Position numbers and translations under genes: made by a program
The notes under the pieces: model-generated
Told to the model about the DNA's origin: nothing
The model's input: only the letters and a program-made list of their open reading frames with translations
Database searches by the model: none
Shown: positions 20,150-33,000 of the stretch, in pieces
How the letters are laid out: every line of letters starts with the position of its first letter
Position numbering within the stretch: the stretch's first letter is position 1
Source of the DNA: Aphelocoma coerulescens
Taxonomy: Eukaryota > Chordata > Aves > Passeriformes > Corvidae
Direction of reading: 5' to 3'
DNA: 64,000 bases
Assembly: GCF_041296385.1 (NCBI RefSeq)
Contig: NC_091013.1
Span: 30,265,001 to 30,329,000 of the forward strand

Positions 20150-23100
20150 GGACAGTCTTGAGTGGGTGTGGCAGACAGAGGGAGAAGGACAGTCCAAACT
20201 AGTGAGGATGGGGAATAAACACCTGTCAAACCATACCAGAACAATAGCAAAATAGTGTCACAAATCTCCTGCTGTCTGGCTGCACTGGATGGCCACACCA
20301 GCATGATGCCTGCATGCTCTAGTAACTCCTGTTGCATGAGTGCTTGCCAACCAAGAACCAACGAAGAATTATGTTTTCTTCAAGGGAAAGCTGACTGTTT
20401 TAATAACCCTCAAGGTTGCAAGTAACCTTAGTAAGGAAAGACAGCTCTGCTGTTTTTCTGGGGATGTAGTTAATTGTGTTATGCAGTAACAAGAAACCAA
20501 TTCATTATTATATCTGAATGGAAACAAACTCTGCTCTGTGTGGTTTTCAAGGCTAACAGAACAGTGTTTAGGTTCTGATACTTCACCCCAGGGACCTTCT
20601 TTCCCACCAATAGCAATAGACATTGCAGGAAGCACAAAAACCTCTTTTTCACTCTTCAGAAAGAAAGTCAACAGCATGCCCAAGTCTAAATATTTGCTGG
20701 GTGAGCATGATAAAGGCATCTCATGTAAATATGCAATTTCATTCAATACTTATTGCTACAGGCAGTAGCAAAAGGCCATGAAAGGCTGGAGCAACGCAGG
20801 CCAAAAAAGCTACACAAAACCCTGCAGATTTCAGGTGGTGTTCTATTAGTGCTACAGAGGGGAAGAATAAGCAAAATAGTAAAGAAACTCCAGGGTTCAG
20901 ATACCAGAATGCTATCCTGATCCCTGGGTTTCAGTGGAGTTCAAGATACGAGAGCCAGCCCAGCAGCTTGGGGCAGCTGTTGAGATACCAGTCTGATTTT
21001 CAGCAACTCCTTTCACCACTGTTGGGAGACAGAATGCCTGGCTGGGTTAGCTGCTGGCCTGACTCTGCAGAGCGTTTCTCATACTTCTCTCCAGTGTTTG
21101 TTGTTCCTCTGTTTTCCCCATCAGCCCTTGCAAGCAAGCTGCATCCTTTGGCCATGAGACAGCTCTTGGCCCAGGGAATAGGTCAGCTGGAGCTATTGCA
21201 GCTGTCACATCTCCCTCCAGCCCTTACAAACCCCCAGCTGGAGGAACGCAGGGACTCACAGCAGCTGTAACCAAACTTCATTACACAACAAGAGCCTTGG
21301 TTTCCTTGCTGAGGCATTTATGATCACCTGCAGGTGGGTATATCCTGCACTCCTGTATGAAATACAGGTGCAGCTCTTCAGTGTAGGTCACAAATAACTT
21401 CTGCCACGGCTCACCTCAAAAGGGCTCTGTACTCACTGCTTGAAAATACTTTGCTGACACCAAACCAGGAGCTTTTAGTGGAAGAAAAAACTTCCACTCT
21501 GCATCTAAAGCAAGGGAATTTCCACGACACTGGGGCTTGTAAAAGGAACATGGTGATCCAGGAGGTGGCCCCGCTCAGGAAATCTAAAGATCATCAGGCT
21601 GATTTGAATTATTGTCAAAGAAAAAAGCCAAGAGTAATGAATACGTCCATATTAAGTACATTTGTGGTTAGAGAGGGGTTGGTACAAAGATAAAATGGCA
21701 CTTTCCTGCTTCACATGTCCCACAAGTAGCTCAAAAAAATCTTAATCAGTAATTATGCATAGTGCTGCTGTCTTGATTCCTCCTCATCTCCTCCCTTCTT
21801 CGCCAGGCCAGGCCACAAAGACTTCATAATGCTTCCAGGTCCAGGTCAAATTTTTCAAAGCATGACAAGAATTTTATTTTTTTTTCCAATTAGCATCTTA
21901 CTTAGTTGACATGGTATTTAGCTACCAAAGAAGTCATATGGCTATTTTCCAAAATGACGTTTTCTTTAGCAAAATGTGTACTTCAATTTAACTCCCATTA
22001 TGATGTGGCCAACAATTCTCATTTCCTTTCCTATGGAAGACCATCTCATACTATCCACCTACTCTAGAAATGAAAATAGCCACCACCCTGTATTATTCAC
22101 ATCCTTGAGAGAAATGTCTCAAGTGCTCTAGCCCAATTCCAGCTAGGGGCTGTTGTAATTTACAAGTGCAGATATATGAGTAAGGTGGTTGGTTTTTTGA
22201 GACACAGCTGTGTGATGCTGAGTATGAGGCCAGCTAGATGCCATCTTTTCTGGTAGGTTTCAAGGAAGAGAGATAGAATGAAGAAGAGAAACAAATGCAT
22301 GGCCTGACTCACAGATTCCTGAAGCCTCACTAAAACCACTAAGTCCCACTAGCCTACCCCAGGATTCCAGTGACTGCTCATAGCCTCCCACAGCTGGGGC
22401 AGAAAACGTCAGTCTTGGCAGCACTGCATTTTTGAGGGTCTACACATGGAGCATATGGGCAGCTCTGGGACCCTTCAGTCATCAGGGGACCTTCATGTAC
22501 CTTAAGGCATATACTACTACAAAGCTTTAAGAATTACCATCTGAGTGCTCACTACAAAATCAAGTACTACTGAGAGCTACTGAATTATGAACCACACTGC
22601 CCCAACCTTCTTGTGCTAATTGCTTTATCACTTTCTGCAGTCTCATCTTCACCATTACTTCTGGAACTCAGAATCATTTTGCCTGAGCCATAACCATGGC
22701 AGGATTTTTGATTTGGCTGCACTTAGTATTAATATCAATATTAACAACAACAACAACAATAATAATAATACTTTAACAGACAAAGGTCCTAGATAGACTT
22801 TGAAACCTCCCAATCACTTCCATTTTGCAAATTCTCTTCAACTTACAAACCCCGTGGCTGTAGATTATTAACTAGGGGGTTAAAAAAAAGTCCCTAAACA
22901 TCATTAGGAAAAAAAGAGTTTGCAAGGTCCCTTGGGATCTGAGTACATGGTCCAAGGACACGGAACTGGGTATTGGTCATTTCAGGCAGCCAGTGCTTTC
23001 TGCTCCAGAGAATGCTGTGATGTTCCATTTCAGATGATCTTCATTATGCACTGACTGCTCCTCTCTGATGGCAGCCTTGAGGCAATTCTTCTTCAAGGAT

Positions 23101-24548
23101 TCCAGGGGCCTACTGTCCATTTGCTGTATGGGTTCCTATAAACAATTCAGCATCCAAGACTCCAAGATTTTCTCATCATGTGACCATTGGATCCACTTGT
23201 CCCCAGTTCAGGGGACTAGATCACTAAATTAAATTAAATTACTAAATCCTCATACATCACTATGTCAAGTAAATTGTAGGACTCTCAGCTGCCTGGGTAG
23301 CACATGGCAGGCAATGATCCTCCAGCCATTATGCACAGCAGATCTGCTGGAATGCAGACCCCAGATGGTCTCCAATCATAGTCTTCTTCTTGGAATAACC
23401 AACAGTAAGTGTTGCTCAATTAGATCTAATTGACATACGCTGGAGGCTGAAAAAGAAACACAGCTCTACAGAGCTCTACTACTCCCCATTGCCCAATCAG
23501 CTCTGAGGCTCTGGATTAACAGTTGCACAGACCCAAAGGCCAAAAAATCTCATTTTCCACTAAATTCCTTAAAAAGGACAGGAAAAGCACTAAAAATAAT
23601 AATTACAGTATAATTCAGAATGGCAGTTGTCAAAGTATCTTCTTTTTTTTTACTCCCTCTTGGTGTGCTTATTTTTCTTTAATGCTGCGGCTTGGCATTA
23701 TTAGCAGCAAAACCTCCTTGTGATTTTATGTAAACAGTGGGGCTTTTTCCAGAAGGGGAGAGCTTCAGTCTCAGGCATCACTAGGTGGAGGCATTGCACG
23801 GCACAAGGCCGGTGTGGCTCACGGCTCCAGGGGTTTCAGGCTCCCCGCAGCCAGCTTCTATGGCAGATGTTATTAATCCCTCACCAACCCTCACCCTGGA
23901 ACACCCACTCTTTTCCCATCCTCAGCTGTCTGCTCTCTTGGACGTGATCCTTTCCTTAATAATAAGCCAATTTATCTTCTAATTTAGGTACCCAACTAAC
24001 TTTATGGCCCAACCCTCCGAAAATGTCAAACATGCCAAAGTTAGCAGTTTTTTAAAAGTGACAGCAGATGGTGCTGGCACCTCCTTGGCTCGTTTAAATG
24101 CATACGTGTACCAAGCCATTCAGATCTAGGATGAGGAGACATATTTTTATGAAAAACTTGGCTTTTCTTTTAAAAGTCAGCATGTGGTCTATTCTCTTCT
24201 GTCTCTGAGGAGAATTAAATCCCGTTTACTTTAAAAATACAGCAATCAGAGCCAGATATCAAGCAGAACCAGATGTCACGACCCAGAAGGGAGCATACAC
24301 AGATGGAAGGCGGACATATGGCACATTAGTTCTTTCCCACTGTGAGTGTCCCTGTCCAGACAGCTCTTTAGCTTTTTCCCTGTTTGCTCCTGTAGGCAAT
24401 ATGTGGGGGGAGTTAACTGCCAAGTGTTTTTTCTGTTTTAAAGAGACAGATGAATGTTATTTTTTGTAACTCCCAAATACTCTGCTTAGTTGCCATTTCA
24501 GAAGAAAAAGAATTTATAAACTTCTTTACCTCTCAGTAGTGTTTTTAA
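20150..24548. other. Non-coding stretch
   Basis: No exons recognised. It includes an (AAC)n(AAT)n microsatellite at 22,743-22,770. Frames of 100-125 codons around 20.4-21.3 kb have no family resemblance and no splice context. Confidence 0.4.
22743..22770. repeat. (AAC)n(AAT)n microsatellite
   Basis: Five AAC units running into AAT units. No gene context. Confidence 0.9.
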
Positions 24549-24549
24549 A

Positions 24550-24695
24550 CAGAATCATGGAATATTCAGAGTTGGAAGAGACCCACAAGCATCATCAAGT
24601 CCAGCTCTAAAGTGAATGGCCCATATGGGGATAAGACATGGAACCTTGGCTTTATTAGCGCCATGTTCTGACCAACTGAGCTGACCTCAGGGTAC
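24550..24695 (-). mobile_element. CR1 LINE 3' fragment
   Basis: Starts 'CAGAATCATGGAATATTC' and continues 'GTTGGAAGAGACCCACAAG', the antisense of the avian CR1 3' tail, so the element lies on the minus strand. Only the terminal part is present; the right edge is approximate. Confidence 0.75.
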
Positions 24696-24699
24696 TAAA

Positions 24700-26305
24700 G
24701 ATGCATTTGTCCTGCCATTTCTGCTATGCTCCACTTGAAATTATGTAGTTGTTTCACACCTTACCTAGAAAGTACAGATCCAGCTGGTACAGTCTGAGCG
24801 TGCTTCCATAGGAGTGAGAGGTCAGATAAGAGCAGATAGCTTGAATTTCTTTCCAAATTCAATGCTTGTCCAAGTCCCCCGATTCCATGGCACAGAAGAA
24901 ATAGTTATGCTATGCATATTAGGAAAGAAAAACACCAGAAAACAAACAAACAAACCAACCAACCATGTGGATATTAGAAACAATGTGTTCAAAGAAAGAA
25001 AGAAAATGCCTTCTTAAGGACTTGTTCTCTTCACATCTTCCAGGGGACATTAGATAAACAGAGAAAGAATGTGCAAAAGAGTGAATCTCAAGGCAAAATG
25101 AAGCAGCACTGGGGTGTGTTACCATAGGTAATGCAGGAAAAGGAAGCACTCCCCTGATGCCTATAGCCAGTGAGATAAGGGAAAGAGAGAACATGGATTT
25201 TCATAATTGCTAGCAGAAATAAAGCCCATCAGGGAAAGTGTTTAATCAAAAAGAAAGAAAAAAAAATATGAGACAGTGTTCAAAATTCCCCTCCTACTAC
25301 AGCAACTGCTGTGCTCCAGAAAAAAAAAAAAAAAAAAACTAGGGCAAGATCAAATGAGTGGCTGGCAGCAGAAATGAACCAGAAATATTTACACATCTTA
25401 GTCACCTGATTTGGAGCAGCAATTCAAAATCAACCTTTTTGGAGAAAAAAAATTCACCTTAATGACTTGGTGACCTTTTTATCTTTCTTCAGGGTGAAAT
25501 AGGAACCTCTGATAAACAGTCAGGGCCAAGCAGAGCTCTAGCTCCAGCTGTAATGCCACAGTGACCCAGGTGGTCTCTCAGAGGGGTCACACAAGTTGTA
25601 CATTTTAACTGTGCCCCCTGATGCCCAGCAGAAATTAGACTCCTTGTTTTCAATGGATTTCAACATGGGAAGCAATCTCAGAGTGGGCTGAGGAATCAAG
25701 TGTTTCTACTACTACTACTTTCTAGCTCACTTTTAATGACTAATGTTCAGTTTGTCTCAACAAATGCATCAAGCACTGGTTAATATTATCCTAAATTAAA
25801 AGAGAATAAACATGCACATCAAGTGGCATGCTTTGCCCTTACTCTTGAGAATAATGACTGTAAAGATGAGAGGACAAAATGTTACTGCTCCTGTGTTCAT
25901 GAGTTGTAGCATCTCTGACTAAACCTGAGACCTGGAAATACCCTGAAGGAAAGCTGCTAGCCACTGTTTTTATTTACATGTATTCTGAAGCTCTACAACA
26001 TAATACTTCCTTGGTACTTCTAGGAAAAAAGGTCTCTCCTTAGCTGAGACATCATAAATGTTAACTGTATGCTGCCTGCTTCAAGCTAACTGCAGCTATG
26101 AAAGGAAGTAGAGTCGCTGAGCTACCACAGTGTCTGAACAAGAGGCAGGATGGGCTTACCCCTCAAGCAGAAGTTCAAGCCACCAAGATACAGGGAAAAT
26201 GTAAAATTGTTCTTGGACTGTTCTACTTCCTAAGATGCAATACAGACATAAATTAAAAGAAAAAAAAAAAAAAAGCAAAGCTAGTCAGGGCTGTCCTCTT
26301 TGGGG
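24700..26305. other. Non-coding stretch
   Basis: No exon recognised. It includes AAAC/AACC short repeats near 24.94 kb and two A-runs (25.32 and 26.26 kb). Confidence 0.4.
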
Positions 26306-26309
26306 CTGT

Positions 26310-26823
26310 TGCATCAACTCTACTATGTCCTAACAACTTGTTCTGAGCTCAGAGCACATGCTCCCCCCGATCACATAAACTATCCATGAATTAATACAGT
26401 CATAGATGATTGTGCATGGGGAGCTGGGAGGAGACACAGCTGGGACAGGTGACCCAAGCCAACCAAAGGGATATTCCAGGTCATATGACATCATGCTCAG
26501 TGTATAAAGTGGGAGGAAGAAGGAAGAAGAAGGGGATGTTTGGAGTGATGGTGTTTGTCTTCCCAAGTAACCACTGCACATGATGGGGGCCCTGCTCTCC
26601 TGGAGATGGCTGAACACCTGCCTGCCCATGGGAAACAACAAATTAATTCCTTGTTTTTCTCTGCTTGTGTGTGTGGCTTTTTCTTTTCCTGTTAAACTGT
26701 CTTTATTTCAACCCACAAGTTTTTTAGCTTTTACCCTTCTGATTCTCTCCCCGATCCCACTGGTCAGGGAGTAAGCGTGTGGCTGTGTGGGGCTTGGCTG
26801 CTGGCTGGGGTTAAACCACAACA
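26310..26823 (+). mobile_element. Solo LTR, common passerine type
   Basis: Ends GGGGTTAAACCACAACA, the terminal phrase of abundant songbird LTRs. Upstream come a TATA-like GTGTATAAAGTGG at about 26,499, then 'GGAGATGGCTGAACACCTGC' and a T-rich end region, in plus-strand order. The left edge near 26.31 kb is uncertain and no target duplication was matched. Frames inside it are not genes. Confidence 0.65.
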
Positions 26824-29640
26824 GATGTGTACATTAGAACGTGAAACAGGCCACATCTCAGCACGAGTTACCGCAGAGGTAAGAAAGCAGGATATGATCA
26901 TGAAAAAATCGTGACAGAAGAAAAGTATCCCAGAAAGCACCAGCCTCACAGTATGGATGGAAAGATGCAGCGGAATCAGCAAATATGAAACAAGTTAATC
27001 ACAAGGCAAGGAAAGGACAGTGCAATCAGGAGTACCAAATAAATTGACAGGAGCAAGCCAACAGAATGTAGTTATGGCTGTAAAACTAAAAACAGTGCAG
27101 AGAATGCTTTCACTGTATCTTATGCCACATACCATTTAGACTTTGCTCTCTGTCAGCACAAACGAACTGAAATATATCTACTACTATGTGGTGAACAAAT
27201 ACTCTTCCATTGATTACACTGCATTTGCCTTTTCCTTCTGAAGCTGCCAAGTTTTCAGAAGCAAATCTCTAGCCAACTAATCATTTGTGGAGTTGGGATT
27301 TGTTGGGGTTTTTTTTAATAAAGAGCAACCAGCACATCTGTCTCTATGGGATTTCTTTTATTGTACCATCAAAAAAAATAGTGTGTTTTCCTATGCGACT
27401 TGCAAAAAAACAGTTTCCAAGGAGAGAAAACAGAGATAAAATTCAGCTTCAAAATTAAGCCCCCTGATAAAAGGATAAGCCATCTCATGTCATGCTACAT
27501 TGAAGTAGCTAGCTAACAATCAACCATGATAACCAAAACCTTTCTCTCACACTCACTTTCACACATGGACTCAAAATGTCTGCATAACCATACTAAATGT
27601 GGTTGTTTGAAAGAAAGTATCAGGTAAATCAATGCTGACTCACAATCATCTGTCTTCTCTTAAGAGTCTTTAGGAGTCTCATTTAGTGGAGAAATGGGAA
27701 AATTCTTATCTTAAATACTGTGGCCAACCTCTGAAAAGAACTATGAAAAAAAGCAGCCAGAAATCATAACAGCACATTCACAGAAAGAAAAAAAAAATAT
27801 CAGCACAAATTGCAAATCAATTTACTTTTATGTAGTACTGCAAATCGTAGTCATTAGTTTGTTTAGTTTTTTTACTTCAAAGCATATGAAATAAGTAAGC
27901 TGAAAAAAACGAGTGCAGTTTCAACATCTTTTCCTTATTATTTTTCTCCTTCTGCCTTGAAAATAAGAGGGCCCTGTTTTTAAACACAAATCTAAAAAAA
28001 GAAGGAAACTAATTTTAAATACTTTTTTTGAGCCTGCTAAGTCTAAACACAATGTAAAAATTTGAAAATTATGATTATCTGAATTCTCTAAGTCCCTAAA
28101 TTTATTTTTTAAAGTTCCAGCCTAAATATTACACATTTCCAAAGAAGACTGATTCAACATTTACTAGGACAATAGTGTTTCGTCTGATGGATCTATCCTG
28201 TTCCCAGTTTTCCTGGTGACACCTCAAAACAAGCCTCTAGTCAGTGAAGGCTCTGGAAAACTACACAGTTGTGAACCCCACAACCAGGAGAATGAGAAGT
28301 AATGAGTATTTACTATCCCTTTACAAAGAAAAAAGTACCATGAAATGCTATTGGAAATCTTTCCCTTTGATTATATATTCCCACTCCTAGATTTTGCTAC
28401 AGCCCCATGAAGAATATTCTAGATATACATACCTCTGGGACCCAGCTGAAAGGAATTCAGTGACAGATGCTATCCTGGCAATAAACGTGATGTAAGAACC
28501 TACTTGACTTCAGAAAACAATTTTTAAAAAGCAAACAAAATTCTTATCTGCATTCAGATAATGTTCTTCAAAGCTGGAGCATGAAAACTCCTGCTGCATC
28601 AGACCACCTTGAAAAGGAAGCAGCATGTAATTTTCTCACCTTGATGCACACAGAAAGTAGATTGGGATCCAGAAATACCAAGATACTCCCAAGCAGTTTG
28701 ATATAGCCACATGCCTCTAACTTCTTCTTTCACATAGACATGATATCACTTCTTGCCATTAGCATCTGGTCATGTTACAGAACTGGCCACTTTCTACTCT
28801 CCAGGATACCCAGCCCAAGCACAGTCCTTTGGTAGACTCTCAGTGAGTTTCTGTGCATGCAGTTAGCAAAGTTGAGACACAGCATAGAACATGTGGTTTC
28901 CAGAGTAGCAGCACAGTCTAGTAAGCTTCCCATTCTCAAGAAATCTGAACTATTTTCAGTTTCCTAAGCATTACAAGAGACTAAGTTTAAAAAGAAAACA
29001 TATACCAGATATCACAGAATTGTTCAACAAATGTCTAAAAATCCACGGATTTCATTCCCTTCAATTTGCTGAACACATTTGGTACCAACTGTTCAGCAGA
29101 AACACATTTAGTGTTGTGATGAGTTTTAAATATACCTGCTATGTCATGTATTTTCCCCAACCCCTTCAAGAAGCAATAAGGTCTGTTTCTCGGGAGAAAA
29201 ACTTGCACAGTGCAGATTCTTGCAGCAATGAGGAAGTCAGACAATTATGGAAAGGCAACAAGAAATGGAACAGAATGACTAGGAAAATGCTGATGACAGA
29301 AATAGACTTTTAATTTATCAACTGCATTTTTAATTTGTAAAAAAGGGACTTCATAGCTGTTTCTTCATACAACATTTATGTGGACCACAACTACTTAATA
29401 GCCTAAAACATCACCATGTTTACTTCTAATATCTGATGGAGACTAACACAACAAATTGTGTCACTATCCAAAACCCATAACAGAAATAAAGTTGCACAGA
29501 GGGTTTTTTTAGGGTGCAATTTATGGAAGGGATGAGAAGTTTTTACTCCTCAAAGAAAACATTTACTTTGTAATATAGAGACTGTGCAAGAAACATCCCA
29601 ATTCAGAACTACTTCCTCATTACTATTTAAATAAGTGCCT
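26824..29640. other. Non-coding; contains the 3' UTR and downstream flank of the receptor gene
   Basis: Lies 3' of the receptor stop codon at 29,642. Candidate minus-strand AATAAA signals (TTTATT on plus) occur near 28,101 and 27,356. I cannot tell which, if either, is used. No other exon recognised. Confidence 0.35.
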
Positions 29641-29641
29641 C

Positions 29642-30033
29642 TTAACTTCCTTTTACTGCAGAACTGTTTGAAGTTAGGGGCAACAAACACACTTCAGAAT
29701 AAGGTACCTTTTTCCTGGATGGCATTTGATAGCGCACATTTTTCCAGAATCTTGTATTTGCTGAACAAGTTTTCTCTGAGAAGTCCCCTTTCCATTGGAT
29801 AGCTCCATGCTTTTGCTTAATGTATCTGATTGATTCTGGCATGCTTGTGCAGTCCTGTATTTCACCCATTTCTATAAGAATCACTTGAATCCCATCACGG
29901 ATGAGAGCATTATACATAGCTAGTTGTTGCTCAGAGGTGTCTTCTAACAGGCAGCAGCTAGATGTTTCTGATCCCAAAATAATCATCAGTCTTCTGCTTT
30001 GCTTAAGGGTTTCATCAGCAACACTGACCACAG
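29642..30033 (-). CDS. IL1RL2: Last coding exon: C-terminal half of TIR domain
   Basis: Acceptor TTAACAG|CT, phase 1, codons 434-563 plus TAA at 29,644-29,642. Contains [31 protein letters not shown] and the box-3 [12 protein letters not shown] short Ser-rich tail ends the protein. Confidence 0.95.
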
Positions 30034-33000
30034 CTGTTAAGTGATGAAGGAACAATCAAAGTTTGCAAAGAAACTTTACAATTGTGGAAAATAGTTCTTC
30101 ATTTTAAAATTGCACACATGTGAAGCTGTGGCTAGATCAGAGCAGTGGCTGCTTTAAGATCTTCACACTGCCATTCATGATACATGATTCATGATGCATG
30201 ATTCATGATCAATTACATGACATAAAACTTATTAAAAAATTGGTTCCTCCTACCCTCAGCAGAAGATATAATTCAAAAAAAACTCAACAACATTATTAAT
30301 GCTATTAAGTCTTCATTCATTCATTCATCACTAAGAAGAAAGCGCAGACCCTCATAACACCAGAACAGAATTTTCAGTAAGAAAAAAAAAGAAAAAAATT
30401 TGCATTGGGTAAATTATCCATTAAAACTAAACAAATACAGCTTTCTTTTCCAAAAATGTGGTTTTTAATTGCATAGATAAACTTATAACCTGAGAACAAT
30501 GTATCAAAAGGCAATCTGTTTGCTCTGCTAATTAAAGCATACCTTCTCCTGGTAAATCATCCCTTCCTAATATGAAAAGGTTATATCCACACTGTTTTTC
30601 CAAAACATCTGGGAGTATTCTACGAACAAAGGTTTCCAGACAACAGACACTTCTGCCTTCGCTGCTTTTTGTGTACAGGACATATGCATCATAGATTTTA
30701 CCATCTAAAACAAACATAAACATTTCTATTAAAAAACTAAAACTCAGAAAAATGCCTTTATTGCAAAGTTTCATTTTGGACTGTTTAGAAATAGCAATGT
30801 GGGCTGATTTCACCCATCTGACAGAATAACTTCACAGAAGTAAAATGCTCTACGAATCAAAATAAAGATGATCGGCCACAGAATCTGACTTCCTTTCCCA
30901 TCATGGGGATGGATGAGTCCCCATGTGAACTGGATGCAGGACCTGGGACCTGCAGGAAGGAGCTCCCAACCCCAGAGGTGCCAGGACATTTAAGAAACAC
31001 CCTCTTACCAGACTCCTGAAAGAAACTCAACAATAGTTATCTCCACTTCTGACTAACCACAAGAGAAGGTGGAAAAAAGGCAAAAGAAAGGTGGAAAAAG
31101 TCCTGTGGGGGCTTTTCACGGGGGGAGGAAAGGGCCAGAAGGCTTCTGAGGTTTTGAGAGTTAGGGCTAGATAGCAAGCAGGACTGAAAGAACCAAGCCA
31201 AAGTCAGATTTAACTCAAAAAGTTAAAAACTTTGATTTTTTTTTTTCCTTTTAATTAGAACTCTAATACAGTATTATAGTACAACTGAACTTTTGACCAG
31301 GAGTTGAAATTACTTTTCCATGAAAACATTTGGGACAGCCATGAGTAAACATTAACTATCTTAATGTATGTAATCCGTTCACTTTCAAGACATGGGGAAC
31401 TTCAGACAATCTAATTCTGAGAACTGGTATGAAATAGATCTATGATGTTGCGCTTATTTCAAATTTTTCACACCTGTCCAATACATTTGTCTACAGTACA
31501 TTAGACTACAACACATTAGAAGAATCCCAGAACATGGAATTAGCAGTATATTTTCTCTTTGATATGTCAACATCGTAACTGACAGGATTTAGAAGGAAAG
31601 TGAGGCTAACAGAGAGAAACTGCAAAATGAAAAAAAAAAAAACAACAAAATTAATCTCTGACAAATGAGTCTGATTTTCAAAATAAATACTTAATACACG
31701 ACTTTAAACATCCAGTCTACAGGATGTAGCTCTGCTGACACCTATTGTTCATCATCAGAGTGACCATAAATCTACATGTAAAGAAACTACAGAAACGCAA
31801 AAAGCAACATGCTCATTTTGGAATAACCTATAGTTGTTTTTCACCTATCTCACTATGATTGCCTTCAATATTACACAGTTTTTATTACCTCAAGCATAAT
31901 TATGTATTTTACCTATATGACTGAAAAAAATCCGGCACAAAATTTCTTTGTGCATGTCTGAAAATTCCTTATGGAAGTTCCACGTACATTGTACTAAATA
32001 ATTATTTCTCAGAAGTAATAGCAGGTGAAAAAAATCAATAATCTAATTACATTTACATACCTGGTCACACTCACATACCTTCCTTACTTGTAAGGGCACA
32101 GACAGAATTACGGTACCAAAGCACCAAATCAATCTTGAACATCTTGTAGATTATTAAAGTAATAAATGTTAAAATTAACAGAGACACAAGCCCTCCAGTC
32201 AGCCATCTTTGTATATCAGGAACTGCACAAAAATATAAGAAATTTTTTTTTAAATGTTGAATTTGTCAAAATCTGATCTTTCACATAAATTCAATACAAA
32301 TTTGAATATTGCATTTTTCATTCCTATTTACCTTTTTTTAAAATAACGATAAATACAATACTATAGTGATTCCTTCCCTACGCACAGGTACATGCATACT
32401 GCAAACTGTAACACCTCTGTTCTCTTTCAACGTGATACACCAGAATTTGGTATCAAAACACCTTCTGGGGAAGTAAAGATAGTCACAGGCCTCAAAAATA
32501 ACAGTATTTCTTACCTTTGTGTTTTATTATAATATAGGATGCAACTTGCCCAAAGGCATTTGAAGCTTGACAGACAAATGGCTGCTCATAATCTTCACTG
32601 CTCACTTCTGAAATTATTAGCTTCACAGAATGCATGGGGCGCCCATCGTAAGAAGTTTCTCCCCTGTCCAAAAGGTGACAAATAGAACCATAAAACCACA
32701 GCCCTTTCTGGAATGGCTTCATCTCTGACATCTGCAGCACAACAATGGTCATTTCCTTCTGCAAATGTCAATTGCACTTCAAAACAGATGAAAAATTACA
32801 TAATATGAAAGAAACCCAAACAGTCAGACCTCTCCTCGTACTGACATTTAGCATACGCTTTAGAAAGCATCAAGATGTTATCTTATCTGCAGCTGTGTTT
32901 CCCCTGTGTTTCTATATTTTGAAGTTGAAAAATATGCCTTACAAACCTAAATAAACTCTTGTTATGGGCTTCCCAATCTCTGTGAGAGTAGATGGAAAGA

